The notes: a model not told the origin generated them from the letters alone. DNA of 64,000 nucleotides from Thermophilibacter provencensis (GCF_900128445.1 NZ_LT671417.1:186001-250000), one strand, 5' to 3'; counted from the first letter of the stretch, positions 44,901-52,548 are shown. Translations and numbers: made by a program.

Positions 44901-45839
44901 CTCGTCGTCCTTGCCCTCGGAAAGCTGCGAGCGATCGGCGTCGATGGCGCCGAAGTTGACCATGGCAGGAATCTTGTAGGCGTCCTTGTACATGGAGTCC
45001 GGCATGCGACCAGAGGGGCTGCTCTCGCCAGAGAGAAGGGCCACAAGGGGATCGACGGACCACTCGCGCTCCTGGCCCTGGAAGTACGGGTCGTAGTAGG
45101 AGCCGCACCACACGAGGGCGTCAATGGCGTCAGACCACTCGCCGTCCTCCCAGGTGATGAAGTTGGTGGTGTTCATGAGGACGATCATCTTGCCGAAGGT
45201 GCCGCCGCGACGAAGCTCGGCGACGCCGTTCAGCATCTCCTTCTCCTCCGGAGACAGGATGAGATAGTCGCGCTCGGAACCATAGCTGCAGTCAGAGCCC
45301 TCGGCCCCGCGACGGCCAAGCACCACGACGGCGACGCCGGACGCGCCGGAGAGGAAGCCAGCGCCCTCGACGTCCGACCAGGGGTTCTCGTTGACGGCAA
45401 CCTTCTCAACGTTCGTGGAGCCGTTGGCATAGAACTCCCAGCACGCGTCGTCAAAGTCGTAGCCCGCGTTCTTGAACGACTCGTCAAGCCCCTTCATCCA
45501 CTGGGGGCCAGCGTTACCGAAGACCATGATCTTGCCGTCATCGGGCGAAAGCGGCAGGGCGGCACCCTCGTTCTTGAGCAGGACCGTGCCCTCGGTGACG
45601 AGCTGGCTGTAGAGGGCGTGCTCGTCGTCGACGAGCTTCTGCTCGCCCTCCTGCGTGTACTCGTAGTCGCTCTTGAAGTACTGCGTCTCCTCGGAGGGAG
45701 CCTGCGGGGTGCTGTCCCCGCCGCCGTTGCCGCTCCCGGAATCGCAGCCCGTGAGCCCCGCGAGCCCCGCCATGACGGCGGCGGCCGCGGTGCCCAGGAC
45801 AAAGCTCCTGCGCGAGATTCCCTTCCACGTTCTTCTCAT
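41985..45839 (-). CDS. GH3 beta-glucosidase, domain-permuted, Tat lipoprotein with repeat domain
   Basis: A 1284-residue family 3 glycoside hydrolase with the same reversed order as its neighbour: C-domain first (GTVLLKNEGAALPLSPDDGKIMVFG, GESSPSGRMPDSMYKDAY), fibronectin-III-like part (YPFGYGLSYTTFEYSDFK), then the catalytic barrel with the nucleophile Asp near residue 855 in YRGITLTDAYETDF. The N-terminus carries a Tat motif SRRSFVLGTAAAA and a lipobox LTGC, followed by a Gly/Ser linker. Beyond the barrel are about 300 residues, including an InlB-type beta-repeat (TVTYASGSDDVSG, FDGWDVNGTVMQPGDEV) and a last beta-rich domain, probably for glycan or wall binding. The start at 45839 has GGAAGGGAAGC upstream. 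Confidence 0.9.
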   Translation of the reverse strand: MRRTWKGISRRSFVLGTAAAAVMAGLAGLTGCDSGSGNGGGDSTPQAPSEETQYFKSDYEYTQEGEQKLVDDEHALYSQLVTEGTVLLKNEGAALPLSPDDGKIMVFGNAGPQWMKGLDESFKNAGYDFDDACWEFYANGSTNVEKVAVNENPWSDVEGAGFLSGASGVAVVVLGRRGAEGSDCSYGSERDYLILSPEEKEMLNGVAELRRGGTFGKMIVLMNTTNFITWEDGEWSDAIDALVWCGSYYDPYFQGQEREWSVDPLVALLSGESSPSGRMPDSMYKDAYKIPAMVNFGAIDADRSQLSEGKDDEVQKEIDYWKPPIDKDKGSHWRRNIVYAESIYVGYRYYETRYEDKVLGVDGVGDFDYSSLVAYPFGYGLSYTTFEYSDFKVAEVEDGFDVTVKVTNTGDVEGKHSVTVYLQKPYTAYDESNGLEQSAIQLAGYEKSGAIAAGASEDVTVHVPMSELETYDSEGAKTYILEAGDYYLTIGNGSHEAVNNILAAKGKTVADGMTADGDADLTFVWNNPEQDNEVFATSVTGVKITNLFDDVDPNKNETMKEHNHITWLSRSNWEGTYPKEAIHLVYTDEVADMAKPVQYKANSGDPSSVPAHEFGKTDSDLMLVDMRGKDYDDPEWEALISKLTYEEAVSLIADDQTALPVIGKPQTTNGDGSNGRSTTLAISGLTAIPFPMTAWRTAAFDRNLSSRVGQMIGENLLHGSSADTKTLGLYGFSCNNHRTPYSGRNHEYYSEDPFLAGNAISAEVKGLMDKGGVTYMKHFAANDQETYRHGVPSWANEQTLREIYLKPFAKAMTEGHANGVMTGFNRLGMWWTGASPSLLKEFSEGEQGYRGITLTDAYETDFMNTIDGLLNGSHAWLGGTGYINTDEVLLQDDYSSDPIIQDAVFGAVHRILYVNANSLAMNGLAHDTQIGVQSEGGEEAKPAMVSAVDIAKSTGAETTASVGVDFYDDGTFALTISKLFWTNVISGKWAYDDSKGLELTADGGSEVKVEEKDGVYTFSADIETAFGPGSGSAMLSRYEFVKAANAAGSSFKEVEQPTYTVTYASGSDDVSGTDPESVTVGAGDSFTLPENPYEGQFMIFDGWDVNGTVMQPGDEVVMNGYMNYDIKGSWSNQILVTATTQDSYKYSFIQESGVPLNLYCNGTLRLNAANKVSSTGTWELEGSGSGAATLVIKNEKGEPVAAKVEKDQITYAQDGFYYDWGQLDLGWGSGVFYATYTHRIPVQDFLAAYNEVFGTSYEDLSLTAGAASFAEQDDPSVSSLGMGF

Positions 45840-46136
45840 CTTGCTTCCCTTCCTATGGCCCTTTCAGGCGCCCTTCACCCGCCCTGCGGCGGGACGTGAC
45901 CCCATCCCCTCTCCCGGGGGCCGGTCGGGGGACCGGCCAGGGAAGGGAGGGGAGGCCAGAAGCCTCCGAGCTCTACGATAGGAAGCTGAAGAGCGGCCAA
46001 ACGGGGCTCATGCCAGACTGCGGAACGTGTCGCACCAAAGCACCCCCGCGGCACCAATGGCGTGATTTGCGTCACCAACTGCAATAAACCGCTGGTTGCG
46101 AGCGGTATGGAATCGCCGGCGAGCGGCGCCTAAAAG
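45840..46136. other. Upstream region of the GH3 pair
   Basis: About 300 bp without a gene, upstream of the GH3 gene and downstream of the LytTR regulator. It holds a strong hairpin at 45919-45938 (arms GGCCGGTC and GACCGGCC, loop GGGG) set inside a G/C-biased CCCTCTCCC...GGGAAGGGAGGGG context. Probable promoter and leader of the GH3 operon; no clear -10 box was identified. Confidence 0.45.
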
Positions 46137-46200
46137 ATGCCTAAAAGGGGCCTGTCCCCTTTTATGGATGCCTAAAAGGGGACAGGCCCCTTTTAGGCAT
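46137..46200. repeat. Two tandem palindromes, ATGCCTAAAAG-arm variant
   Basis: Unit two (46168-46200) is a perfect palindrome: arms ATGCCTAAAAGGGG and its complement around ACAGG. Unit one (46137-46167) has the same core in the opposite direction and a decayed right end. They abut the stop codon of the LytTR gene (46200-46202). The arm sequence is new, but the GGGGACAGGCCCC core is that of the family. Confidence 0.9.
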
Positions 46201-46934
46201 CACAGCATAATCGAGTTCTTGTCGTTCAGGTAGTCCATGTAGGCGCGGCGGGCGTCGGCCACCTTGGAGCGGCCGATGGGCACGAGGTCGCGCCCCACCA
46301 CGAAGCCCTGCGGCGTGAGCTGTCGCACGTGCGCAAAGTTGACGAGGTAGCCCTTGTGGACGCGGTAGAACCCAAACGGCGCGAGCTTCTCCCCCATCTC
46401 GTCGAGGGTCGTGAGGACCTCCTCGGTGCGCCCGTTGGCCAGATGCACGACCTTCTCGCGCCGATGCGCCTCGACGTAGGCGATGTCGTCGACGGAGAAC
46501 GTCCCCATGGCATGCGCCATCTTGAGGGTGATGGTGCGGTTGGTGCTCGTCTTGCGGCGCTCGCGGACGAAGGTCTCTATGGCCTCAGCCATATCCTGGT
46601 TGAAGCGGCTCTTCCGCACAAAGCCGATCGGTCGCAGGGAGAGGGACTCGAAGACCCGGTCCTCGCTGTTGGACACGTAGATGATGTCCGTCCCAAAGCC
46701 GATCTCGCGCAGGGCGCGCCCAAACTGGATGCCGTCGATGCCTGGCATCTCGATGTCGAGAAGGACGAGGTCAAAGCCCACCGAGTCCATCCGCTTGGCC
46801 AGCTCCTCGAGCACGGTGTAGACCTCGACGTCCGCCTGCGCTCCTCGGAGGGAGAGCTCTCGCTCGGCGGCCGTAGCTATGGCGTCCGCGGCGAAGCGCT
46901 CGTCATCGCAGACGGCAACGTGATACTGAAGCAT
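46200..46934 (-). CDS. LytTR-family response regulator
   Basis: A 244-residue AgrA/LytR-type regulator. The receiver domain (residues 1-120) has the acidic pair Asp10-Asp11 in VAVCDDERFAADAI and the phosphoacceptor Asp60 in LVLLDIEMPGIDGIQFG. The LytTR DNA-binding domain (about 140-240) has DDIAYVEAHRREKVVHLANG, MGEKLAPFGFYRVHKGYLVNF and the closing VPIGRSKVADARRAYMDYL. It starts 39 nt after the sensor-kinase gene. The pair lies directly upstream (in map order) of the GH3 genes on the same strand, so it may control them; that is an inference. Confidence 0.93.
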   Translation of the reverse strand: MLQYHVAVCDDERFAADAIATAAERELSLRGAQADVEVYTVLEELAKRMDSVGFDLVLLDIEMPGIDGIQFGRALREIGFGTDIIYVSNSEDRVFESLSLRPIGFVRKSRFNQDMAEAIETFVRERRKTSTNRTITLKMAHAMGTFSVDDIAYVEAHRREKVVHLANGRTEEVLTTLDEMGEKLAPFGFYRVHKGYLVNFAHVRQLTPQGFVVGRDLVPIGRSKVADARRAYMDYLNDKNSIML

Positions 46935-46973
46935 GTCCCTCCCGTCCCCGGAGCCTCCCGCTCCGCGCGCCGC

Positions 46974-48287
46974 CTATGCGGGCAGCGCGAGCATTACCCT
47001 AGCCACAAACTCCCCGTCGTAGTACGAGAAGTCGGCGGCGCCGTCGTACTTCTCGGCGACTGCCCTCACGATCGAGGTCCCGTATCCGTGTCCCTCCGGG
47101 TCCTTTTTCGTGGTTACCAGCGTCCCGGCCTCGCTGCGTCGCGGCTCGTGCGGGGAGGGGTTCACCACCGTCACCGCAAGCGCGCCCTGGTCGACGACGA
47201 TTCCCAGGCGCACGTTCTTCTCGTCGCCTTCCGCGCAGGCCTCGATTGCGTTGTCGAGCAGGTTCATAAGCAGGCTGCAGAGGTCAATTTCCTCGTAGGG
47301 CAACTCGGGCGGCACCGCGATGCGCGCGCTGATCTCCACTCCGGCCGCGCGGGCCTTGGCAACCTCTATGTTCACGATGTCGTCAACGAGATCGTTTCCG
47401 CTGGCCACCATGGAGAACGTTGGGTTGGCGCGCAGAGACATCTCCCCAAAGAACTCCTCGGCTCGGGCGTAGTCTTTTTGCTCGAGCAGCATGCGGATGT
47501 AGGCATACTGGTTCTTTACCTCATGCCGAAGGCGCCTCAGGCTCTCCCCGCTCTCGCGGTAGGCAACGAGCGCCTGGTAGCGCCCCTCCATGAGGTGGCG
47601 CTCCGCCTGGATACGCTCCTTCTCCCGCAGCTCGCGCGCAAGGCGGAGGACGGCCCAGTACACCACGAGCTCCGCAAGCTGCCCGTTGAGGCAGGTGAGG
47701 AAGCTCTCGAGCGTGCTCGCCGAGTAGTATACGAGGCCGAAATCCGAGCGGAGATAGAGGATGGCTCGCTCGGCGAGGCCAGAGACGCAGACGATGAGCA
47801 CGGGCATGACAAAGGAGAGCGAGACGTTGTCCTCGTCGAGCGAGTTGTGGCGCTCCAGCACGACGAGGATCGTGCGCAGCAGGAGCATGTACGCAAGCGA
47901 AGTGACGGAAGCGAGCTCAATCCCGCCCTGAAGCTCCGCATTGAGCATGTCGGCAACAGAGAGCGAGTAGAGCCACGCGCAGATGACGAGCCCTATGCGC
48001 ACGAGCTGCGCCGGCGTCTTGCGATCCCAGAAAAAGGCGCCGCAGACCGCGGCCGGCGCGACCGTCCACGTGATGGAGTTGGGGAAGATGAGGTCGCTCA
48101 CGGTGCCGAGCAGCCACACCACCGGGAGCGCAATCGCGAGGCGCAGCGGCAGGAGCCAGAGAAGCCGCCCGCCCGCGCCGTGGAACTTGGTGAGGAGCAG
48201 CACCAGGGAGAGCGCCCAGGCGAGGTTGTAGAGCGACTCGACGCTCGCCGTGAGCGTGGTCATGAAGTTCTGCAGCAGCTCTCCCAT
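46974..48287 (-). CDS. Sensor histidine kinase, GHKL (AgrC-like)
   Basis: A 437-residue membrane sensor. The first 220 residues hold six or seven hydrophobic helices (SLYNLAWALSLVLLLTKF, LAIALPVVWLLGTVSDLIF, LASVTSLAYMLLLRTILVVL and others). A coiled linker (RELREKERIQAERHLMEGRYQAL) leads to the His box with His255 in LRRLRHEVKNQYAYI, and the ATPase has the N box LLMNLLDNAIEAC and the G box GHGYGTSIVRAVAEKYDG. This is the layout of kinases that sense peptides or other ligands in the membrane. No peptide precursor (agrD-like) or processing protease is beside it. The start at 48287 has CGGGAGG upstream. Confidence 0.92.
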   Translation of the reverse strand: MGELLQNFMTTLTASVESLYNLAWALSLVLLLTKFHGAGGRLLWLLPLRLAIALPVVWLLGTVSDLIFPNSITWTVAPAAVCGAFFWDRKTPAQLVRIGLVICAWLYSLSVADMLNAELQGGIELASVTSLAYMLLLRTILVVLERHNSLDEDNVSLSFVMPVLIVCVSGLAERAILYLRSDFGLVYYSASTLESFLTCLNGQLAELVVYWAVLRLARELREKERIQAERHLMEGRYQALVAYRESGESLRRLRHEVKNQYAYIRMLLEQKDYARAEEFFGEMSLRANPTFSMVASGNDLVDDIVNIEVAKARAAGVEISARIAVPPELPYEEIDLCSLLMNLLDNAIEACAEGDEKNVRLGIVVDQGALAVTVVNPSPHEPRRSEAGTLVTTKKDPEGHGYGTSIVRAVAEKYDGAADFSYYDGEFVARVMLALPA

Positions 48288-48399
48288 GGTCCTCCCGATT
48301 CACCTGCCTTGCAGACAGCTTGACGGCAGCTTAAGTGTATCGAGGGGACGCTCGGTCAGCCAGAACCCGCACAACCAGCACGGTTTTCGCCACAACACG

Positions 48400-48482
48400 T
48401 GACAAAGGTTGACAAAGGTGACAGGGTCGTTTGTCAGGTTAATTCTGACAAACGACCCTGTCACCTTTGTCAACCTTTGTCA
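48400..48482. repeat. Fused inverted pair of TGACAAA-type palindromes
   Basis: Each half carries TGACAAAGGTTGACAAAGG and GGGTCGTTTGTCAG; the two halves are exact reverse complements (38 bp each) around the 7-nt spacer GTTAATT. The right end contains the stop codon of the DUF3783 gene (48480-48482). This is the largest element of the family here. Confidence 0.92.
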
Positions 48483-48914
48483 GGAGGCGTTGACGGCGTG
48501 CTCGGCAGAGACAGCGTCAATCAGCCGCACGAGCGGCCAGGCGCGGTTTGTCTTGGTGAGCAGGGCCTTGGGGCCCACGACGCATCCCGCCTCGCGGCTC
48601 CGGGCGAGAAACTCGTCAACCTGCGCGTTCGTAAGGCCGCAGAGCAGGACGAACTCCTCGCATTCCGGGGCCGGTCCCGCGTAGTCCACGGGCGCGGGCC
48701 TGAAGCCAACGAGCCGCGCGAACGCGCCCGCGGCATCGCCCAGACGCTCGTACGTCGCCGTCCGGGCCACCACGCCCATCTCCCTCAGCACCGCCCGGAC
48801 CGCCGCGCCCTTCTCGCCGTCAGCGTCAAGCCCCCAGAGCACCGCGCAGGACGCGGGCCCCGAGGGCTTGACCTTCTTCGATCCGGCGGCCTTCTTCCTA
48901 GGCCTGCCAGCCAT
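48480..48914 (-). CDS. DUF3783 protein
   Basis: A 144-residue protein with a basic N-terminus ([19 protein letters not shown]) and a domain like DUF3783, small proteins of unknown function in anaerobic Firmicutes and Actinobacteria: CAVLWGLDADGEKGAAVRAVLREMGV, then FVLLCGLTNAQVDEFLARSREAG and ALLTKTNRAWPLVRLIDAV. The start codon overlaps the stop of the rubrerythrin gene by 1 bp (TAATG), so it is translated with it, and it may serve the same oxidative-stress response. That role is only context-based. Stop codon lies inside a double palindrome. Confidence 0.7.
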   Translation of the reverse strand: MAGRPRKKAAGSKKVKPSGPASCAVLWGLDADGEKGAAVRAVLREMGVVARTATYERLGDAAGAFARLVGFRPAPVDYAGPAPECEEFVLLCGLTNAQVDEFLARSREAGCVVGPKALLTKTNRAWPLVRLIDAVSAEHAVNAS

Positions 48915-49501
48915 TAGCCGAAGTAGCGCTCGAGCAGGCCCTTGAGAGCCTTGCCGTGACGAGCCTCGTCGCGCGCCATCTCGTGGACGGTGTCGTGGAT
49001 GGCGTCGAGGTTGTTCTTCTTGGCGCAGGTGGCGAGCTCCGTCTTGCCCTGCGTGGCGCCGAACTCGCAGTCGACGCGCCAGGCGAGGTTGGCCTTGGTG
49101 GAGGCCTTCATGTTGGGCTCGAGCTCCTCGCCGAGCAGCTCGGCGAACTTGGAGGCGTGCTCGGCCTCCTCGTAGGCGGCCTTCTCCCAGTAGAGGCCGA
49201 TCTCGGGGTAGCCCTCACGGTGAGCGATGCGAGCCATGCAGAGGTACATGCCGACCTCAGAGCACTCGCCGGTGAAGTTTGCCTTGAGCTGCTCGAGGAT
49301 GTAGGCCTTGTCCTCGTCGGAGATGTCGGGGTTGTCCTTGACGGTCTTGCCGTAGATGCCGTACTCGTGCTCGGCGGCGAGCTTGAGCTCACCCTCGACC
49401 TTCTCGAACTGGCTGGCCGGGGCGTGACAGACCGGGCACTCCGCCGGCGGCTCGGCGCCCTCGTAGATGTAACCGCAGACCTTGCAGACCCACTTGTCCA
49501 T
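48914..49501 (-). CDS. Reverse rubrerythrin
   Basis: A 195-residue peroxide- and oxygen-reducing protein. The rubredoxin domain is at the N-terminus (Cys6, Cys9, Cys22, Cys25 in [11 protein letters not shown] and CPVCHAP), and the four-helix di-iron domain follows, with Glu/His ligands in [31 protein letters not shown] and [12 protein letters not shown]. This order is the reverse of classical rubrerythrin and marks the clostridial type that reduces oxygen and peroxide with electrons from NADH through rubredoxin. It is second in an operon after a Fur/PerR-type regulator and before DUF3783, so it is likely induced by peroxide. Confidence 0.93.
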   Translation of the reverse strand: MDKWVCKVCGYIYEGAEPPAECPVCHAPASQFEKVEGELKLAAEHEYGIYGKTVKDNPDISDEDKAYILEQLKANFTGECSEVGMYLCMARIAHREGYPEIGLYWEKAAYEEAEHASKFAELLGEELEPNMKASTKANLAWRVDCEFGATQGKTELATCAKKNNLDAIHDTVHEMARDEARHGKALKGLLERYFG

Positions 49502-49560
49502 GGTGAAGCCTCCTCATTGCCTCGTAGGTGGCGAGGCCCCCTCGGCCTCGCCGTCCTCTC

Positions 49561-49986
49561 CTATGCACACGTCCCGAGAGGTCCCCGGTCCGTAGGTGCC
49601 GACTCTTGCTGACACGCGGGGCAGATGCCGTCGAACTGCAGGCTGTGCCCGCAGATCCGATAGCCGGACACCTTGGCCGCTGCCTCGTTCACGTCTTCCC
49701 CGATGGGGTCGATCATGACGTCGTCCACCCTGCCGCAGCGCACGCAGCGCACGTGGTAGTGAGGAAACGAGCGATGGTCAAAGCGGTCCGCCCCGTTGTT
49801 GATGCGCACCCGCCCAATCTTCCCCTCGTCGGAAAGCCTGTTGAGCGTACGGTAGACCGTCGCCCGGCTGATTGTGGGGTGCTCCTCGTGAACGGACTCA
49901 TAGACCTCGTCGGCGGTAGGGTGGTTCGCCAGGCAAGCGAGCTCGTCCGCGATGATCGCGCGCTGCACGGTATTTCTCGTCGGCAT
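49561..49986 (-). CDS. perR: Fur-family regulator, probably PerR
   Basis: A 141-residue metal-dependent repressor. The N-terminal winged helix contains LANHPTADEVYESVHEEHPTISRATVYRTLNRLSDEGKI; the dimer domain has HYHVRCVRCGRVDDV and a C-terminal CPAC, the two Cys pairs that hold structural zinc. The ATG at 49986 (MPTRNTVQR) follows GGGAGG at the right distance and was preferred over a GTG at 49992. A perfect inverted repeat of Fur-box type lies at 50021-50039, and the rubrerythrin gene follows 59 nt after the stop; both argue for peroxide sensing (PerR) rather than iron (Fur) or zinc (Zur). Confidence 0.82.
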   Translation of the reverse strand: MPTRNTVQRAIIADELACLANHPTADEVYESVHEEHPTISRATVYRTLNRLSDEGKIGRVRINNGADRFDHRSFPHYHVRCVRCGRVDDVMIDPIGEDVNEAAAKVSGYRICGHSLQFDGICPACQQESAPTDRGPLGTCA

Positions 49987-50020
49987 GTCCACCTCCCTCG
50001 TGTCCTCCTCAGGATAGCAT

Positions 50021-50039
50021 ATTGATATTTAGTATCAAT
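50021..50039. promoter_or_regulatory. PerR/Fur-box-like operator
   Basis: ATTGATATTTAGTATCAAT: 7-bp perfect arms around a 5-bp centre, in an AT-rich stretch 35 bp upstream of the perR start. It fits autoregulation of the perR-rubrerythrin-DUF3783 operon. Confidence 0.7.
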
Positions 50040-50061
50040 TGGGAATTTCTACTATTTTGAA

Positions 50062-50150
50062 CGATGGTGGGGACAGAGGCTGCCAGCCGCTGTCGACGCG
50101 TGACCGGGAGCGGCGCAGAGCCCCGGAGTCACGCGTCGGTCCCCCCATCG
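50062..50150. ncRNA. Possible structured RNA or composite terminator
   Basis: Three helices fit together. An outer stem pairs 50062-50074 (CGATGGTGGGGAC) with 50139-50150, with one bulged T. An inner stem pairs 50094-50104 (CGACGCGTGAC) with 50128-50138 and stacks directly on the outer one. A small hairpin GGCTGCCAGCC (50078-50088) lies in between. It is downstream of the tsaE operon and upstream of perR on the minus strand. It may be a large terminator, or a small RNA; no known family is recognised and no T-run is present. Confidence 0.4.
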
Positions 50151-50199
50151 GGCGAGCGTGACGAGAAGGGCACGACGGCCGCGACCCGCTGGCCGATCA

Positions 50200-50226
50200 T
50201 GACAAATTGCCCTGTCACCTTTGTCA
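50200..50226. repeat. Palindrome, TGACAAA-arm type, after tsaE
   Basis: TGACAAATT and ACCTTTGTCA flank GCCCTGTC; it lies 6 nt past the tsaE stop (50233) on the minus strand. The left arm has drifted. Confidence 0.8.
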
Positions 50227-50232
50227 GCATCG

Positions 50233-50712
50233 CTACAGCGTGGCGAGAAGGGCCTCTCCTCGCCCGTCGTGCGCGACGAGCCGCACCTCGCGCGGCGGCT
50301 CCTCGCCGGGAGCCGCCTCGTCGTCGAGGCGGGTCACGAAGACGTCCACGCGTGCGTCGCCGATCTCCTCGGCAAACTGCTCGCCCCACTCGATCGAGCA
50401 CACACCGTCGGCGCCGAGCACGTCGAAGATGCCCGTGTCCTCCAGCTGGTCCGGATCGTCCAGGCGATAGAGGTCGAAGTGGTAGAGCGGCATCTCTGCG
50501 CCCTGGTAGACCATCTCGATGGTGAAGGTGGGGCTCGTGACGTCGTCCGTCACGCCCATGCCGGCGGCGATGCCCTTGGTGAGCTGGGTCTTCCCCGCCC
50601 CCAGGTCGCCCGTCAGCACGAGCACGTCACCGGCGGCAAGGGCGCGGCCGAGCCGCTCACCGAGGGCGATCGTCTCGTCGCGCGAGCACGTGCGAAAGCT
50701 CTTCTCGCTCAT
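50233..50712 (-). CDS. tsaE: tRNA t6A synthesis ATPase TsaE
   Basis: A 159-residue P-loop ATPase needed with TsaB, TsaC and TsaD for threonylcarbamoylation of tRNA. Walker A is TGDLGAGKTQLTKGIAAGMG, followed by the family motif VTSPTFTIEMVY and LYHFDLYRL, and SIEWGEQF near the end. The start at 50712 overlaps the stop of the glycosylase gene (ATGA), so it is coupled to it and is the last gene of the glmS operon. A C-terminal extension of about 25 residues is acidic. TsaB and TsaD partners are fused at 36107-38599. Confidence 0.93.
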   Translation of the reverse strand: MSEKSFRTCSRDETIALGERLGRALAAGDVLVLTGDLGAGKTQLTKGIAAGMGVTDDVTSPTFTIEMVYQGAEMPLYHFDLYRLDDPDQLEDTGIFDVLGADGVCSIEWGEQFAEEIGDARVDVFVTRLDDEAAPGEEPPREVRLVAHDGRGEALLATL

Positions 50713-51323
50713 CGCGCCTCCCCCGCGGGGTGAGCGGCGAGCCACTCCCCCACCATCGTGAGGTCCGCCTCGAGCAGCGGCTGCCACTCGGCGTGGTAGA
50801 TGCACGCCGCCGGGTGGAACGTGGGGCACACCACGAAGTGCCCCGTCTGGTGGAGCCTTCCGCGCAGCGTGGTCACGCCCGCGTTGGTCCTCAGCACGAA
50901 CTGGGAGGCGAAGTTGCCCAAACACACGATGACGTCCGGCCAGATCGAGCGGATCTGCTCGCGCAGGAAGGGCGCGCAGGCCTCGATCTCCTCCGGCCTG
51001 GGGTTGCGGTTTCCGGGCGGGCGGCACTTCACCACGTTGGCGATGTAGATCTCGTTGCGCGTGAGGCCGGCACAGCTAAGAAGGGCGTCCAGCTTGTGGC
51101 CGGCGGCACCCACGAAGGGCTCGCCCTGCAGGTCCTCGTTGCGTCCGGGACCCTCGCCGATGAACATCACGCGGGCGTGCGGGTTGCCCACGCCGAAGAC
51201 GAGGTTCGTGCGCGTGGCGCCGAGCGGGCAGAGCTGGCAGTTGCCCATGAGGTCGCGGATCTCCTGGAGCGTGACCTCCCGCGGCTTCTGATGCTCGTGT
51301 CCGGGAATGTGCATGACGGCCAT
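50709..51323 (-). CDS. Uracil-DNA glycosylase, family 4/5 type
   Basis: A 204-residue iron-sulfur uracil-DNA glycosylase that removes uracil left by cytosine deamination. Four cysteines for a 4Fe-4S cluster are at residues 29, 32, 100 and 116 ([27 protein letters not shown]). Motif A is [20 protein letters not shown] and the C-terminal motif is CPTFHPAA. Older annotation calls this type a phage SPO1 DNA polymerase-related protein. The ATG at 51323 was chosen; a second in-frame ATG is 9 nt later. Located between alr and tsaE in the operon, with a 4-bp overlap with tsaE. Confidence 0.9.
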   Translation of the reverse strand: MAVMHIPGHEHQKPREVTLQEIRDLMGNCQLCPLGATRTNLVFGVGNPHARVMFIGEGPGRNEDLQGEPFVGAAGHKLDALLSCAGLTRNEIYIANVVKCRPPGNRNPRPEEIEACAPFLREQIRSIWPDVIVCLGNFASQFVLRTNAGVTTLRGRLHQTGHFVVCPTFHPAACIYHAEWQPLLEADLTMVGEWLAAHPAGEAR

Positions 51324-51357
51324 GAGGTCGAGCCCCCTTCTCTCGGCTGCGGGACGC

Positions 51358-52524
51358 CTAGGCATAGACCTTCTCCAGGCGCATGCCAAAGTCGCAGACC
51401 ACCTCGTAGTTGATGGTGTTGCGCAGGCCGGCCATCTCGTCTGCGGTGATGCGCTCGTCGCCGTCCGCGCCGATGATGGTGACCACGTCGCCGTACTCGA
51501 CCGGTCGCGTCGGCCGGTACGAGCGCGCGCCGTTGACGTCCACCGCGAACATGAACTGGTCCATGCAGATGTTGCCGACCTGGCGGCAGCGGCACCCGCC
51601 CACGAGGACGTCCATGTTGTTGGAGAGCTCGCGCGCGAGGCCGTCGGCATAGCCGATGGGGACGGTGGCGATCTGGATGTTCTGCTTGGGAACGCGATAC
51701 GTGAGGCCATATCCCACGCCGTCGCCCACGCTGGGATAGAGGACCCGGACGATGCGGCCGCGCACGCTCATGACCGGCTCGAGGTCGATCTGGCCGAGCG
51801 TGGTCTCTGCGGGATGCAGACCGTAGAGGCCCACGCCCACGCGGCACATGTCAAAGCGGCACTCCGGGTGAAGGATCGTCCCCGGCGTGTTGTCGCAGTG
51901 GACGAGCCCGGTGTCGAGCCCCGCGCCCCGCAGGGCCTCGACCGCCTCGCGGAAGCGGTTGAGCTGCAGGGCGAAGTCCCAGTCGTCGAGCACGTCGGCG
52001 GTGGCGAAGTGCGTGAAGGTGCCCGCGCACTCCAGCCCGCGATGGAAGTCGATCGTGCGCCGCAGCTCCACCACGTCGGCTCGGCGCACACCGATGCGCG
52101 TCATGCCCGTGTCGACGGCAAGGTGGTATCGCGCCACGCGGTTCTCGGCGGCCGCCGCCTCGCCAAGGGCGAGCGCGAAGTCGGCCGTGTAGACGGCCGG
52201 CATGAGGTCGTACTCCACGAGCGTCCGGACGCAGTCGACGGGAGGCTCGGAGAGGATGAGGATGGGCCACTCGATGCCGGCCTCGCGCAGCGCGATGCCC
52301 TCCCGCACTGTGGCGACGGCAAACTGGTTGGCGCCCGCGGCATGCATGGTCCGCGCGCACGGCACGGCGCCGTGCCCGTAGGCGTCCGCCTTGACGACGC
52401 ACATCATCTGCGTGCCGCGGCCCAGAAGGCGCCTGAACGCCGTGACGTTGCGACGCAGCGCCGCGAGGTTCACCTCGACCCAGGACCACCTGGTGTCCGG
52501 GCTCTTCACGGAATCCCTGCCCAT
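51358..52524 (-). CDS. alr: Alanine racemase
   Basis: A 388-residue PLP enzyme making D-alanine for peptidoglycan. The PLP lysine is in MMCVVKADAYGHGA near the N-terminus; the TIM-barrel motifs HLAVDTGMTRIGVR and RVGVGLYGLHP follow, and the catalytic Tyr of the C-terminal beta-domain is in GDGVGYGLTYR. Two ATGs lie 6 nt apart; the second (52524) has GAGGGGAG at the better distance. The gene lies 24 bp after nnr and 34 bp before the glycosylase start in the glmS operon, so three wall-precursor functions (GlcN-6-P, D-Ala and, elsewhere, GlmM/GlmU) are linked in this region. Confidence 0.95.
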   Translation of the reverse strand: MGRDSVKSPDTRWSWVEVNLAALRRNVTAFRRLLGRGTQMMCVVKADAYGHGAVPCARTMHAAGANQFAVATVREGIALREAGIEWPILILSEPPVDCVRTLVEYDLMPAVYTADFALALGEAAAAENRVARYHLAVDTGMTRIGVRRADVVELRRTIDFHRGLECAGTFTHFATADVLDDWDFALQLNRFREAVEALRGAGLDTGLVHCDNTPGTILHPECRFDMCRVGVGLYGLHPAETTLGQIDLEPVMSVRGRIVRVLYPSVGDGVGYGLTYRVPKQNIQIATVPIGYADGLARELSNNMDVLVGGCRCRQVGNICMDQFMFAVDVNGARSYRPTRPVEYGDVVTIIGADGDERITADEMAGLRNTINYEVVCDFGMRLEKVYA

Positions 52525-52548
52525 GGCCATCTCCCCTCGCGCCGCGGC

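Noticed and set aside
41979-45899. A 1306-residue plus-strand ORF opposite the second GH3 gene
   Set aside because: Low-complexity Val/Leu/Gly/Asp composition and full overlap with a well-supported GH3 gene on the other strand.
45840-46136. A small peptide gene (AgrD-like) for the nearby sensor kinase
   Set aside because: No short ORF with a ribosome site and a peptide-like sequence was seen on either strand.
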